This document shows positions 11,601 to 22,089 of a stretch of 64,000 nt of DNA, piece after piece. A program made the position numbers and the translations under genes. The DNA is taken from assembly GCA_029204225.1 (NCBI GenBank), contig CM055099.1, forward strand, positions 61,659,753-61,723,752, written 5' to 3'. The notes under the pieces were generated by a model that ran no database searches, was not told the origin of the DNA, and saw only the letters and a list, made by a program, of their open reading frames with translations. The stretch is from Diphasiastrum complanatum. Taxonomy: Eukaryota > Streptophyta > Lycopodiopsida > Lycopodiales > Lycopodiaceae. Numbering within the stretch: the stretch's first letter is position 1; each line of letters starts with the position of its first letter.

Positions 11601-11734
11601 CTATAGTCCATGCCCTTAAGACTTGGAGGCATTATTTGTATGGTGCCAACTTTGAGGTCCAGACCATGAGAGTCTCAGATACCTTTGCAATCAACCTGAG
11701 CTTAGAGGTCGGAAAGCTCGTTGGGCAGAGTTGA
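8687..11734 (+). CDS. Chromovirus Gag-protease-RT-RNase H polyprotein, 3' end frameshifted
   Basis: A 1015-codon frame starting [14 protein letters not shown]. Gag occupies about residues 1-330, with the Retrotrans_gag core around [12 protein letters not shown] and [18 protein letters not shown] knuckle [14 protein letters not shown] is near residue 344 and the aspartic protease motif [11 protein letters not shown] near 436. RT spans about 600-850, with [24 protein letters not shown] and the catalytic FLDDIL near 783. RNase H starts at [13 protein letters not shown]. The frame breaks after FEVQT (about 11665): four bases are missing relative to the expected reading, consistent with loss of one of two adjacent GACC units. 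This removes the last catalytic Asp region of RNase H and gives a short nonsense tail. In life the polyprotein would act in cytoplasmic particles. It is otherwise intact. Confidence 0.95.
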   Translation: MTTPQGPDQPQERGFDELETEALAYRKGKEPMEVEEQEQFAEELDELVTKEQFLQLVTEVDELKLALANFKSSVDDSFAELKNLILSFAKGSLPSTSQLSPSPLPSVSGETLRSHPSVFKDLKPPTFNGEEKDRNADILQTFLSKWKNIHALKQTPDHLQAIEASLSLGPMAYKWWLNLQETGQTPRSWKAFEEAFLREFLPENELDRAWEAWERTVMDKSLIQYISQYREAILKIKNMDDYQKIRGFVRGLKDEYKAEVQRNSPTTLEQALRYAQIYDDSVGRKRARQQPLSEQLPQKDFQFKKKFLKRKKEDKFKGEAPQKRPSLIQPLKPDDFEKAKQERLCFVCMGKGHTVKQCPKGPFTKKDKKDKKQVHLVQTVSFPSDSAASEIKVYHEDHEHCCQLTSAMLARPFSFGPHDLVRMHGKVGNQSVRVMVDDGATHNFINHTLVKKLKLPEVPSQHRYIVSLAKGEDKKIWETMVSKLNLGIQGYQDQINFQIMHLDRTDIVLGRDWLYSLGPSLHRNYQENTLSFQYKGREIQLHGEHDVPNSPMVCSFELCQLIGDEDHQVFLCDFQFIPEVSISSSIQQKISKLETLLSKFKDVFPEDLPHGLPPSREVDHVINLVPGTAPVSKPPYRVSRTEDEEITRQLTDYLGKGQIQTSSSPWASPVLLVKKKEGSMRLCVDYRALNKVTIKNKYPMPRADELFDQLDGAKFFSKIDLRSGYHQVRIKSEDVSKTAFRTRHGHYEFKVMPFGLTNAPATFMTLMNSVLRPYLGKFVVVFLDDILVYSKTRKEHLKHLSKVFRLLRKHKLYAKQSKFEFFVEEVAYLGHIISSDGIKMDPNKVKAILSWLRPQNILELQIFLGLAGYYRRFVKEYAQTAVPMTNLLKGKGKEFIWESAQQESFDALKTALATAPVLKVVDPNQPFVVETDASDFAVGAVLTQGGRPVAFESKKLEPAQTRYSAYEKELFSIVHALKTWRHYLYGANFEVQTMRVSDTFAINLSLEVGKLVGQS

Positions 11735-13470
11735 TGCAAGAGTTTGACATGTCTATCAGATATAGGCATGGAAAATTCAATACAGTAGCAGATGCCCTTA
11801 GCAGAATGCCTATGATAAACGAGCTGAGTTTTACTCAGATTCGTAATGAGTTACTCGAGTCCTTGAGAGGGAAATGCCAGCATGATGCATTCTTCTCTAT
11901 TATCTGGAACTCAGTCCAGAACAGACAGTTACAGACTCCAGAACCAGTTCCCGAGGCTGGTGCCAGTTCATCCAAGAATACGGCAGCTTCCGTTGAGGAT
12001 GATGATGAGTCCGAGTATACGTCGTCAGATGACGTTGAGGATTCTGAGCCTGTATTACCCAAGCAAACCCCAGTGGTTGAGGGTCAGTTGACTCAAGGAT
12101 TCAAATGGAAACAGTATTCCATTCAGGATGAGTACTTGCTCTATAGAGATAGAGTATGTGTCCCCAATTCAGAGGATTATAGGCAGCAGGTCCTATATGA
12201 ATGTCATGACAATCCTAGCGCGGGACACCCAGGCATACAGAAGACCTATGAGCTTCTTCGTAGGCAATTTTTCTGGCCCAGTATGAAAAGGGACGTCCAC
12301 CAGTATGTAACCAGTTGCCAGAAATGTCAAGTAAATAAAGCAGAGCGTTTAAAGGCAGGAGGGTTGTTGCATCCCTTAGAAATACCAGCTGGTAAATGGG
12401 AGAGTATCTCCATGGATTTTATAGTAGGCGTGCCTAAAACCCAAAAGGGTAATGACGCTATATGGGTCACAGTTGACCGTCTGACCAAAATGGCTCATTT
12501 TATTCCGACCAAAACAACCGTTAGAGCTCCAGAGTTAGCGAGGTTGTTTGTAGACGGGCTATTTAAATTGTACGGTCTACCTTCCGGCATAGTCAGCGAC
12601 CGGGACAGTAAGTTTACTGGAAATTTTTGGAAGGCAGTATTCCATCATCTCCATACTAAACTTAATATGAGTACCACCGACCATCCACAGACGGACGGTC
12701 AAACAGAAAGGGTAAATCAAGTGCTGGAGGATATGCTTCGTGCATACGTCAGCAAGAAGCAGACTAATTGGGAGGAGTATCTCTCGATATTAGAGTTTGC
12801 TTACAACAGTACCAAACATTCAGCTACGGGATACAGCCCATTTATGCTGATGTACGGTTTTCAGCCACGCTCACCCACAGCTGTAGGGTTTAAACAAGAA
12901 AAAGTTGAAGCAGCCAGAAACTTTTTAGAAGACCTAAACCAGATGATAGAACATGCTAAGCGTAGCATTAGACAATCCCAGGATCGAGCCAGGCATTATG
13001 CAGATCCACACAGACGGGATGTGCAGTTCTCCACTGGTGAGAAAGTCTACTTGAGAGTCCCAGTTGACTCTAAAACCCTCAAATCAGGAGTGTGTGCTAA
13101 GTTGTCTCCAAGGTATTGTGGTCCCTTTACCATCAGTAGGAGACTAGGCGAGGTCACCTATGAACTAGAACTCCCACACAGCAGTAAGGTTTTTCCAGTC
13201 TTTCATGTAAGTCAGTTACGAAAAGCCTTAACCAGATCAGATAATCTGGTAGGGGACAGTGTTCTAGTTCTCCCATTGGATCCTCAACAACCTCCACATG
13301 AACCAGAGGAGATTCTTGATAGTAGAGAGACGCAGACTCGTCATACTCTATACCGAGAATATCTGGTTAAGTGGAATGATCAGCCTGTTGAGAATGCCAC
13401 TTGGGAAAGAGGCAGCGTCCTTCGCAAGATTTTTCTAGACTTTGTCTTAGAGGACCAAGACGGTTCTTAA
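11731..13470 (+). CDS. Chromovirus RNase H end, integrase and chromodomain
   Basis: A 579-codon frame that continues the polyprotein after the 4-base loss upstream; its first Met is internal and not a natural start. It begins at the RNase H end ([20 protein letters not shown]). The zinc-binding H2C2 module ([11 protein letters not shown] to CQKCQ) is near residues 165-205. The integrase core has MDFIVGVP (first Asp near 229), [12 protein letters not shown] (second Asp near 290) and [13 protein letters not shown] (Glu near 326). A C-terminal chromodomain ([19 protein letters not shown]) occupies about 530-575. Such chromodomains are known to steer chromovirus integration to modified histones. 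All catalytic residues are present and the frame is intact. Confidence 0.93.
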   Translation: MMQEFDMSIRYRHGKFNTVADALSRMPMINELSFTQIRNELLESLRGKCQHDAFFSIIWNSVQNRQLQTPEPVPEAGASSSKNTAASVEDDDESEYTSSDDVEDSEPVLPKQTPVVEGQLTQGFKWKQYSIQDEYLLYRDRVCVPNSEDYRQQVLYECHDNPSAGHPGIQKTYELLRRQFFWPSMKRDVHQYVTSCQKCQVNKAERLKAGGLLHPLEIPAGKWESISMDFIVGVPKTQKGNDAIWVTVDRLTKMAHFIPTKTTVRAPELARLFVDGLFKLYGLPSGIVSDRDSKFTGNFWKAVFHHLHTKLNMSTTDHPQTDGQTERVNQVLEDMLRAYVSKKQTNWEEYLSILEFAYNSTKHSATGYSPFMLMYGFQPRSPTAVGFKQEKVEAARNFLEDLNQMIEHAKRSIRQSQDRARHYADPHRRDVQFSTGEKVYLRVPVDSKTLKSGVCAKLSPRYCGPFTISRRLGEVTYELELPHSSKVFPVFHVSQLRKALTRSDNLVGDSVLVLPLDPQQPPHEPEEILDSRETQTRHTLYREYLVKWNDQPVENATWERGSVLRKIFLDFVLEDQDGS

Positions 13471-13481
13471 GGGGGAGGGAG
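13468..13481 (+). other. Polypurine tract of young chromovirus
   Basis: TAAGGGGGAGGGAG overlaps the stop codon of the integrase ORF and directly precedes the 3' LTR TGTTACG. It is the expected plus-strand primer. Confidence 0.9.
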
Positions 13482-13839
13482 TGTTACGAGCTCGTAACCA
13501 GTGCCGAACCCTAGAGAACACAGATAGGTCAGATACCACAATCAGGGTCGTGTCCAGCGTACATGACCAACAGGGCAAGACAGTGTGAGTAGTGTGCCCC
13601 AGCATGGTCCATAGCCATGGCGGGCCTAACACAGCCTAGGGACCCTGTCAGCAGGATAGGGCCCCTAGTTGGGTCCCGACGTGCAGTCGGCCACGTCAGT
13701 GCCATGTGGCCGACACTTGGCAGTAGCATGCTACCAGTCCTCACACTGGGCTAGGAGGGGCTTACTCTATATCAGGGAGTAGGCAAGGTTGGGTGGATCA
13801 GTTAGTGTTTGCCCTACTGTGGTGTTAGGATCTATTACA
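13482..13839 (+). repeat. 3' LTR of young chromovirus
   Basis: 358 bp, matching the 5' LTR except for one G-to-A difference seen near 13541. Followed by the CTTCT target duplication and then by resumed gypsy I gag. Confidence 0.95.
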
Positions 13840-13844
13840 CTTCT

Positions 13845-14549
13845 GCTTCATCTTTTCCCGCTACGTCCACCCCTACATTGGCCCCTTCTGTTCCAGCTCT
13901 CTCCATTGCCCCTTCGCCTCCTCGTCCTCCGACTCCTCGACCTGCTTATGTCCGACGTTACACGTCTGCAGAGTTCGCTGATCTTCAGCAGAAGCGTCTT
14001 TGCTTTCATTGTAAGAGTCCTGACCATCTTGCCCGTGATTGCCGCCAGCCTCTCCCTACTACTACTGCTGTTTTTTACCATGAGGGCACTACTCCAGATG
14101 ATTCCGATATCTACATTCATATTTCTGATGAGCCTGACTTATTATCTGAGCCTTCCCCTGATTTACTTCCTGCTACTTGCCATGCTCAGCTTGCCTATGC
14201 TACTTGGACAAGGCGTCCTGGTCCTCGCTCCATTCGGTTACGTGTGCGTATTACAGGTCGTGAGTATATTGCTTTAGTTGATACTGGTAGCACTCATTCT
14301 TTTATTAGCAGTTATATCACTAGTCGGATCCGTGCTTCACCTATTCCTGCTCTACAGCCTCTCACAGTTGAGGTTGCCAGTTCTCATTCTTTTCCTAGTT
14401 CTCGGATGTTTCAGCGTTTACCATACCGCATTGGAGATTTCTCTAGACAGACAGATCTTTACATTATCCCTATGGAGCGTTATGATCTTATCCTTGGTGC
14501 TGATTGGTTTGCATCTCTTGGAGCCGTTACACTGGACTTGACACAGTAG
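13845..14549 (+). pseudogene. Gypsy I gag C-terminus, zinc knuckle and protease
   Basis: Resumes the gag of 6683-7525 after the nested element (SASSFPATSTPT, a Ser/Pro/Thr-rich linker). It carries a CCHC knuckle CFHCKSPDHLARDC and the retroviral aspartic protease motif ALVDTGSTHSFISS, then the later protease strand LILGADWFASLG. The frame stops at TAG 14547-14549; gypsy II has CAG at the same position, so this stop is a private C-to-T change. About 85 bases further (near 14634) a second TAG follows GK in the same frame, and that one is present in both copies. Confidence 0.88.
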
Positions 14550-17500
14550 ACATTGACATTTGTACATGATGCAGTTACACACTCACTTGTTGGCATTGAT
14601 TGTCAGGGAGACTTCCAGTTGATTACTGGGAAGTAGTTTATTCGCAGCCTGCCAAAGGCTCATTGTGCTGCCGTATTATGCGTTCAGCGGGCAGTACCAG
14701 TTCCTCCAGTTTCTACACCAGCAGCTGTTCCTCAGGTGATTTCTGACTTATTACATCAGTATGCTTTTGTCTTTTCAGAACCTACGACGCTACCACCATT
14801 ACGTGACGTGAACCATCATATTGACTTGCGTCCTGGTTCTGCTCCTCCTTCCCGTCCCCCTTATCGTATGTCTCGATCTGAGCGTGATGACCTTGAGCTC
14901 CATATTACTGCCTTGTTAGATCAGGGTCTCATTGTTCCTAGTCACAGCCCTTTTGGTGCTCCTGTTCTCCTTATTAATAAGAAAGATGGTACCAAACGCC
15001 TTTGTATTGATTACCGTGCTTTAAATAAGTTGACTATTCGTAATCAGTACCCTATTCCACACATGGATGACCTCTTTGACCAGCTCGGTACCTCTAAAAT
15101 CTATTCCAAGATAGACCTTCGTTTTGGATATTACCAAATCCGGATGCACCCTTATGACGAACATAAGACTGCTTTCCGTACTCATCTTGGTTTACATGAA
15201 TTTCGTGTGCTTCCTTTTGGTGATACTAATGGCCCTCCTACGTTCCAGAATGTGATGAATAACGTCTTGCGTCCGCGTCTTGGTCATTGTGTCTTGGCTT
15301 ATTTTGATGATATTCTTATTTTTAGTCAGTCTCTTGCTGAGCATGTTGCCCATCTTTCCTCTGTCTTTCAGTTACTTGTACACCACCAGTTATTTGCTAA
15401 GTTGTCTAGATGTTCTTTTGCTGTTTCTGAGATCGAGTTTCTTGGTTTTCTTATTTGTAATGGTCACATTCGTCTGGACCCTCATAAGGTTCAGGCCATC
15501 TAGGATTGGCCTATACCTACTGATATTCATCATGTTCGTATGTTTCTTGGGTTAGCCACTCACCTTCATCGTCCAGTTTCTCATTTTGCCACTATCGCAG
15601 CTCCTCTTCATGCACTTTTGAAGAAGTCTAGTACTTTTCTTTGGACTCCTGATTGTCAGACAGCGTTTGATACTCTTCGTCGTGCTGTTGTTGATGCTGC
15701 CGTTATGTGTTTACGTTGATCAGAAGTTTCTTGTTGAGACTGATGCTAGTAATGTTGGTTTGGGTGCTTTACTTCGCCAGTCACAATGTATTATTGCTTA
15801 TGAGTCGCGTCGTCTTCGCTCTTATGAGCAACGTTATTCTATGCATGAGAAAGAGCTTCTTGCTATTATCTATGCTCTTAAGAAGTGGCGTCATTATGTG
15901 TATCGAGTCCCATTTGACATTATTACTGATCACCAGTCTTTACGTTATCTGTTTTCTCAACGTGACCTTAGTGATCGTCAATTTCGTTGGTTGCAGTTTT
16001 TAAAGTCTTTTAATTTCTCCATATTGTATCGTCCTGGTCGTGCTAACACTGTTGCTGATGCATTATATCGTCTTCCAGCTTTGTTAAATACACTCGTTTC
16101 TACTATTCCTCCATGGTTTGATGCCCTACCCGTAGCATACCTTACATGTTCTGATTTTCGTGATGTTTATGCCCCACCTGTTTCGTCCCGTCCTCATCAG
16201 GTTTACTCCATTAGTGACAATCGTCTTTATCATTATGATTCTCTTTGTATCCTTAGTTCTTTGGGTATCCGTTCCCAGTTGTTGCTCATTCCTCTCCTGT
16301 TGGGAGTCACTTTGGTTTTCAGAAGTCTTATGCTCATCTCAAAGACCATTTCTATTGGCCCTCTCTTCGATCTGAGCTTGCTGTACTTATTTGTACCTGT
16401 CCTTTTTGTTTTCGTAATAAGTACTCCCGTGCTAAATCTGCTGGTTTGCTCCAGAGTTGGCCTATTCCTCATCGCCAGTGGACTGATATATCTATGGACT
16501 TTATCCTTGGCCTTCCCCATACCCAGCGTGGTCACGATTCATGTATGGTGGTAGTTGACAGGTTCTCGAAACAGGCACATTTTATCCCAGTTCGCAGTAC
16601 TATCACAGCGGAGCAGTGTGCATGTTTGTTCCTGTCAGAGATTTTCCGCCTGCATGGATTTCCTCGTACTATCCTTTCTGATCGGGATAGTAAGTTTACA
16701 TCTATATTCTGGACAGAGCTTATGCATATTTTGGATGTTCAACTTTTTATGGGTTCTGCTTATCATTCTACTTCTGATGGGCAGTCTGAGGTCCTTAACA
16801 GGATCCTTGAGGATTATTTACGCCATTTTGTTACTCCTTCAGGGAAGGATTGGGATCAGCATTTATGTTTAGCAGAGTATAGCTATAATAGCTCTGTTAG
16901 TACCAGCACAGGTGTCTCACCATTTTTATTATCTCATGGCTATGCACCTCTTTTACCTGGCATTCCTCTTCCTCCTGAGGATACACCTGTTACACTTGCA
17001 TCTTTTCTATCAGGTGCTCGAGAGCTTATTACCCGGGCCAGTTCTCATTTACAGCATGTTTAGCAGCGTTATCAGACCTCAGTTGATCGTCACCGCCGCC
17101 ATGTTGAGTTTCAGCTTGGAGATATGGTTTATCTACGCTTACGGTTTGCACGTCCAGGGCCATGCTTCTACTGAGAAGCTTGCACCACGTTATTATGGGC
17201 CTTATCGCATTGTGGAGGTTCTTAGTCCAGTTACATATCGCTTACAGCTTCCTGCTTCCACACGCGCCTGTGATGTATTCCATTTCAGTTTATTACGTGC
17301 TACTATTGAGGATGACGCTCCTTGTGATGCTGAGTTTCCTACTGCTCCAGAGTTATTTCCATTTTTACCTGCTGCTATATTACAGGTCCGTCTATACCAT
17401 AGTCGACGCCGCCGGCAGATTCAGTTTTTGGTCCAGTGGGATGGTCGTCCTATTGAGGAGGCCACATGGGAGCCTATTGATGTCTTTTATCATACACCAT

Positions 17501-17610
17501 TACTTGCGGATTAGGCTCGTGCTCTTGCTGCACTTGTTGATTCCTCTACATCAGATGTTTCTCTAGCTGTTGATGCACCAGGGCTTGCTGCTACTTGATC
17601 CGGTTATCTT
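14550..17610 (+). pseudogene. Gypsy I pol: RT, RNase H, integrase, chromodomain-like tail
   Basis: RT (14736-15501) has KRLCIDYRALNK, FSKIDLR-type and HEFRVLPFG boxes and the catalytic YFDDIL; it stops at TAG 15499-15501 where gypsy II has CAG. RNase H (about 15715-16090) shows FLVETDASNVGLGALL and DHQSLRYLFSQRDL. A 5-base loss near 15714 and a 7-base loss near 16280, both relative to gypsy II, shift the frame. The integrase core (16446-17063) has [25 protein letters not shown] and QSEVLNRILEDYL. The tail (about 17160-17514) holds an SH3-like stretch and a chromodomain-like FLVQWDGRPIEEATWEP. The RT box FGDTNGPPTF differs from the usual [10 protein letters not shown], and gypsy II has the same change. 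Confidence 0.88.
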
Positions 17611-17644
17611 TTCGGCAGTTGGGTCTTTTTTTTGTGTTGGGGAG

Positions 17645-18092
17645 AGTTATGGACTCGGCTCATTACATTCGCCGCGTCCATTTACATTTATAGTTACTTT
17701 ACTTTATGCATAAGCAGGCCTTGGGCCCTTTTTTATTCATTAGTGACATTCAAACTATATGGTTGGCCTTTGGCCTTATTATTCATTATTAGGCCATTTG
17801 GACATATTACTGGAGAGTGGGGCCTTCTTGGAGGGCGCACTATTATCCCTCCCAGTTGGGCCCTAGGCACTGGAAGCTTCCTTTTAGAGCTTCCTCTTGG
17901 CTATAAGTAGGGAAACTGTGTCATTTGTCATTCAACTGATGATATTGATCTCTCTTTAGCCTCCTTAATCTCTCTCTCTTTCCTGCTTTCTAGGGTTAAG
18001 TCTTGCTTATGTGCTGCTTTCATAGCTTAAGTCTTGCTTATGTGATGCTTTCATAGCTTAGCTCTAGACCAGCTGTGGCTCTATTCGTAACT
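17645..18092 (+). repeat. 3' LTR of gypsy I
   Basis: 448 bp, AGTTATGG...CGTAACT, preceded by a weak purine tract GTTGGGGAG and followed by the second ACATG target copy (18093-18097). Differs from the 5' LTR by about 17 substitutions and 3 short indels. Confidence 0.92.
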
Positions 18093-18097
18093 ACATG

Positions 18098-19721
18098 CAT
18101 GCATGAGAATTTGAACACTTGGCAAATGCATGCCAGCTATTGTACATACTCAAATTCTAATTAATAGAGGCTCCACGAGTTGGAGGGTGTGAGATTTTGG
18201 AATCATCTTCCATCTTCATCATCTATGTGTCTTCTTGATCCCTTTTTTGTGTAGGTACTCGCTGCTGGACCTGATCTGACTTTTCAGATGGTTCTCCCTC
18301 ATCACTCATCCAAATTTGATGAGAACAAATGCAAACTGATTGTAGGAGGAGGGCGCTACTATTCATACCATTTCCACATCCAAATTTGATGAGAACAATT
18401 GCAAACTGACTGTAGGAGGAGGGCGCTACTACTCATACCATTTCCACTTCCAATTCATGCAATTCTGAAACCAGATCAGCCATCAAACATTTGTGGGAGG
18501 GCGCTGGCTCAGTTTGTTTTATCTTTCATTTTCTCTTTGAAGAATTGTCAGAATTTGATAGAATCAGATGCATATGTTTTCTATTACACTATCATTACTT
18601 ATGATTAGAAGTCAATTAGAATCTGTTGTTCAGATCTGACACTCCTAATTGTATTGGCCAGCAAGTAGAAATCATTTTTTTCTTGATTCATCTAATTGCA
18701 TAGAGTAGAGTTCACAGATGTGAACTAGGATCAAATTTATGATCCACAGCTTGCTGGTTTTTCCATTTCAACTTGCATGACAGTTGCATGTCAAGTTTCT
18801 ACATTGCATGTTCCTTTCCTAGTCATGTTAGGACCAAGTAGACTTGAAGATAACATCACTAGGGCCCTGTGTTCAAGTAATTTCAAGCTATTCTAACATC
18901 ATCATTTTACGACACATCGCACCTGTCTGCAGCTCCATCACATCACTGAGGCAGAATTTTAGCAATCTTTTGGTGGATTTCGAGGCAGAAACAGGGCTCC
19001 AGCACAGTGAAGAGTACCTGCTGTTTACAGACGCCAACTCACAACCACAGTCAGAAGTTTTGAATCTGTTTGGGGCATACCTGTGTACCTCCGTATTACC
19101 TTAGTATTCAGGGAGCCATCTTTTCCATTTCTTTTCTGTTGATATTCAGTTCATTGTTGTTTCCAGCTAGTGGTAGTCAGTAGATAGAAAAGTCGTTTCT
19201 TCTGTTGGTCATCATGGCTGATGATAGAGTATTCGTACTAGTCCACCAGTTTCTCTTCAAACTCCACCAACCAGTGCTAATCCTGATCGTAATCCCAACA
19301 CGGTGATGACGAGTCCACTTGCAAGTGTCCCTCCGTTCGTGCAGGTTCGCATGGACAATATGGAGAGAAACATGCTTCCATGGCTGGAAATTGCGCATCC
19401 TTTTCTCAGTATCCTCCGCCGCACCTGTTGCAATTCCCTTCTCAGATGTCGCCACAGTTTCCCATTCCATCCTCCGGATGACCTGTGAATACTTAAGCTT
19501 CTTCACCGCATGAGAGTTGATAATATTAGAGAGGCGCCAGTGTCGAATATCACAAGAACAGTTCAACCTTCCAGCTTCCCCCTCATCTGTATCAGCTCAC
19601 AATCCGAAAACTGATAACCATCTCGTGCTCTGGTGGAAAGGTAACAAATTGGTGCATCTAGAATAATCTTCCTCACTGAAATGGTCGTGACATGCTTAGT
19701 GTCCTCATCATTGCTACCCAG
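18098..19721 (+). other. Rest of copia B LTR and unassigned sequence
   Basis: The first part continues the copia B 3' LTR split by gypsy I; its end is unknown. The remainder has no recognisable gene. An open frame at 18844-19104 (86 codons, ending in TSVLP) and a plus-strand Pro/Gln-rich stretch around 19380-19480 have no domain I recognise. Confidence 0.4.
18308..18447 (+). repeat. 70-bp tandem duplication
   Basis: Two adjacent 70-base units (18308-18377 and 18378-18447) with only a few differences. Each contains TTTGATGAGAACAA and GGAGGAGGGCGCTACTA. Confidence 0.85.
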
Positions 19722-20050
19722 TCAATCATCCAACATGTCCTCATCCTTGTCCCGTTCTTGGCGCAGCTGTAGAGTATGAAGTTTCTTGCCCGTGCGCCGA
19801 GGAAAATCCTTGAACAGGTGCTTGCCAAGGCAAAAAAAACACAGTCCTTCTTTCTGGGCCTTTTCCTTTCGTTCCACTGTGAGGGGAGATTTACTGTAGG
19901 AGCGTTTTGGCAAAGAAAGTGTCGGCTTGCATTTCAGAACCTGCTGCATCTAGATAGGGTGTCCCTGCGAGAGATGTTTGTGGCTCGGCTAGCCCACCTT
20001 CCGCGACCCCTTCTTCTAGTGCATAAAAGGCACTCCAGAATCAGGCTTGC
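19722..20050 (-). pseudogene. Gypsy gag relic with zinc-knuckle remnant
   Basis: On the minus strand, frame 19949-19722 reads a basic linker followed by EGLCFFCLGKHLFKDF, a degenerate CCHC knuckle in which the last Cys is lost (Phe-Pro in its place). Sequence upstream on the minus strand (to about 20050) may be more gag but is out of frame. It lies opposite in strand to the protease and RT relics that follow, so it is a separate or inverted fragment. Only the Cys pattern and basic context support the call. Confidence 0.5.
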
Positions 20051-20239
20051 TTCTGACATTGCCTTCGTAGTTGAGAGCCGTCTTTGACATGAGCAATTTC
20101 TACTACCACCTGTCAGCAAAATCAATAAAATGGTATACCGCTTTCCGAATTCTCCAACCCTCATTGGTTGGAGCTCTTTTAAAAACAAAATACTCTTCCC
20201 ATTTATGCAACCACTGATCTACCACATCAGTGGTTCTCT

Positions 20240-20480
20240 ATTTCCAGCATATTTTGCAGGTTTTATGTCTTTATCATCTGGGGGTATTGTGCCTTCGGAT
20301 TACTGGTATACAGTTGAGATGCCGTATGGTAAGGGCACAGAGGTGTGGGATCGACGAATCTCTCAGGCGTTGCTTACTATTCACGCTTAGTCTGAGAAGT
20401 TAGACTTTGAGATCACCAAGTTAGCCAAGTTTGATGTTGTACTTGGAAAGCAGTGGCATGCGAGTAAGCAGCCCGCTGTA
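20240..20480 (+). pseudogene. Gypsy protease relic
   Basis: Reads WYTVEMPYGKGTEVWDRRIS, then past a stop at 20388 KLDFEITKLAKFDVVLGKQW. The latter resembles the conserved second half of gypsy aspartic protease, where I/VLGxxW is typical. The catalytic D-T/S-G is not seen here. The same KGTE-WD phrase recurs in the next fragment, so both belong to one family. Confidence 0.5.
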
Positions 20481-20559
20481 GGAAATCATAAACCAAACAA
20501 TAGAGCATTCAACATAACGAATCTCAAACGCACATGGAGGAGGAGATGGCTGGTTGCCC

Positions 20560-21290
20560 TCTAATATACCTAAAACATCAAGTGATCAGGCGCAAGGGGA
20601 CCAAATACCTTGGAGAAAGCGCAAATTCAAGAAGTTCAGAGGCCAATGGCAAGGGCAAGCTCAAGGTGGCGAAAAGGGAAAAGTGGTTGTTGCTCAAAGG
20701 CAAAGGGTTGTATGGGTGGCTTAATTAAAGCCCAAGGGGGTCAACGCTCTATGTTGTCTCCACAAGAGTGGGCAAAAAGAAAAAATTTATGCTTTGGATG
20801 CTTGGGACAACATCGGTGGAAGGGATGTTCACGTAATTAGATGAGACCCTAATAATCTTCAACTGGAGCAACAACAACAACAACCAATGGAAGACTGGAA
20901 GTAGAAGAGATCGAGCAAGAGACTAATCCTGACGTTTTGCATTTGATGAATGTTTCTGTGGTGTTGAAGGTGGACACGGCTTCTCTAGTGCCATTGTCGA
21001 AAGCACCGCAACATGGGTATCAATTTCCCAGCATTTTTATGATAGTTATGTATGGACAACTTTATAGTAGAGATGTTTTACTTCTATTTGACACTGGGTC
21101 CTCACATAACGTCATGATTTCAACTCTAGTTAAGAAGTTAAGAGTGAGCACACAATCGTCCAAGTATCAGTGTGCAGTTGAAACGGTTGACGGAAAGGGT
21201 ACGGAGATTTGGGACACAAGGTTTGTGAGTATTCCCTTAACTATTAAGGTTATTTTGAGGAGTTGGACTTTGAGATAACTTTGATGGGTG
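20560..21290 (+). pseudogene. Gypsy gag knuckle and protease relic
   Basis: Frame 20610-20840 ends with KRKNLCFGCLGQHRWKGC, a CCHC-like knuckle. Frame 20937-21278 carries the protease active site LLLFDTGSSHNVMISTLVKKL followed by DGKGTEIWDTRF. A stop and a frame change separate the two. The order gag knuckle then protease is as in gypsy elements. It probably belongs with the RT fragment at 21570-22060, with the intervening RT N-terminus degraded or lost. Confidence 0.65.
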
Positions 21291-21569
21291 TGCTTTGATG
21301 CCATTCTGGGGATGTGTTGGGACTTGATGTGAAAGCCTTAAATGCCTGGGACATTCATGTGCATGAGTTTGGGCATGGTGGTAAGCTTCATTTTATCCGT
21401 GGCAAGTGATGTGCCTCCAGGACCACTGGTCTCAACTATGCATTTGTTTAAGGTAAGCTGTGAAAGTATGTATGTTTGTTTTTTGCTGGATATGACTAGT
21501 AGTAGCGACAATAGGATATGGCACGTGCAAGACAATACTTCAACTAGTCTAAACTGTGTATGAGTATCT

Positions 21570-22060
21570 TGTGAGGCCCTTGGTTTAACTAACGTCCTAG
21601 CTACATTCATGATGTTGATGAATGACATGCTCAAACCGTATATGGGTAAGTTTGTGGTAAATTCTATTGATGACATTTTGACTTACAGTGCAGGTGAGGT
21701 CAAGCATATGACTCACCTTAGGACTGTGCTAAGTCTACTTTGAGGAAAAAGAAGTTGTCTGTTAATGCTAGAAAGAGCGCACTTTACCAAAAAAGAATTT
21801 AGTATTTAGGTCAGGTTGTGACTTTTGATGGAGTAAGACCAAATTCTAAGAAAGTTGTTGTGACCATTGTGTGGCTTGTGCTAGTTGATTTGACAACATT
21901 GCAATCTTTTCTAGGATTGGTGGGTTTCGATAAAAAATACATTAAGGATTACTCCCTGGTCGCAACGCCTATGTCTGACATGACTCAAAAGAACAAGTTT
22001 GGTGAGTGGACTGAATTGCAGTGCGTGCAAGTGGCCAAGTGTACATGCCATATGGCATGA
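21570..22060 (+). pseudogene. Gypsy RT relic
   Basis: Several frames together give ALGLTNVLATFMMLMND, then KPYMGKFVVNSIDDILTYS (the YxDD box as SIDD), and after a stop YLGQVVTFDGVRPN and FLGLVGFDKKYIKDYSLVATPM. These are successive gypsy RT and connection motifs in the right order. At least three stops or frameshifts are present. The relic ends near 22080, where the minus-strand copia C begins. Confidence 0.75.
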
Positions 22061-22089
22061 GATCAAGGTGGAGTTGACTCCTCAATAGT

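Larger units (their letters stand above)
7526..13839 (+). mobile_element. Young Ty3/gypsy chromovirus nested in gypsy I
   Basis: A complete element with 358-bp LTRs (TGTTACGAG...CTATTACA), PBS, two long ORFs, a purine tract and a 5-bp target duplication CTTCT (7521-7525 and 13840-13844). The LTRs differ at only one base that I can find (G near 7585 versus A near 13541). Domain order is Gag, zinc knuckle, protease, RT, RNase H, H2C2 and DDE integrase, chromodomain, which is the plant chromovirus arrangement. One small deletion in RNase H splits the polyprotein. Related relics occur at 1-337, 40255-41500 and 52030-52210. Confidence 0.96.
5547..18092 (+). mobile_element. Ty3/gypsy chromovirus I, AG...CT termini, full length but dead
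   Basis: Both LTRs (5547-5995 and 17645-18092), the PBS and a flanking 5-bp duplication (ACATG) are seen. Net of the nested element (7526-13839 plus its 5-bp duplication) it is about 6.2 kb. Internal order is leader, gag, zinc knuckle, protease, RT, RNase H, integrase and a C-terminal chromodomain-like segment. The LTRs begin AGTTA and end TAACT instead of TG...CA. By eye they differ by about 17 substitutions and 3 small indels. The coding region carries stops and frameshifts described in the gene entries. A second copy of the family lies at 42121-48725. Confidence 0.92.

Noticed and set aside
18844-19104. 86-codon ORF, possible host exon
   Set aside because: No splice partner, no recognisable domain, and it lies among decayed retroelement sequence.
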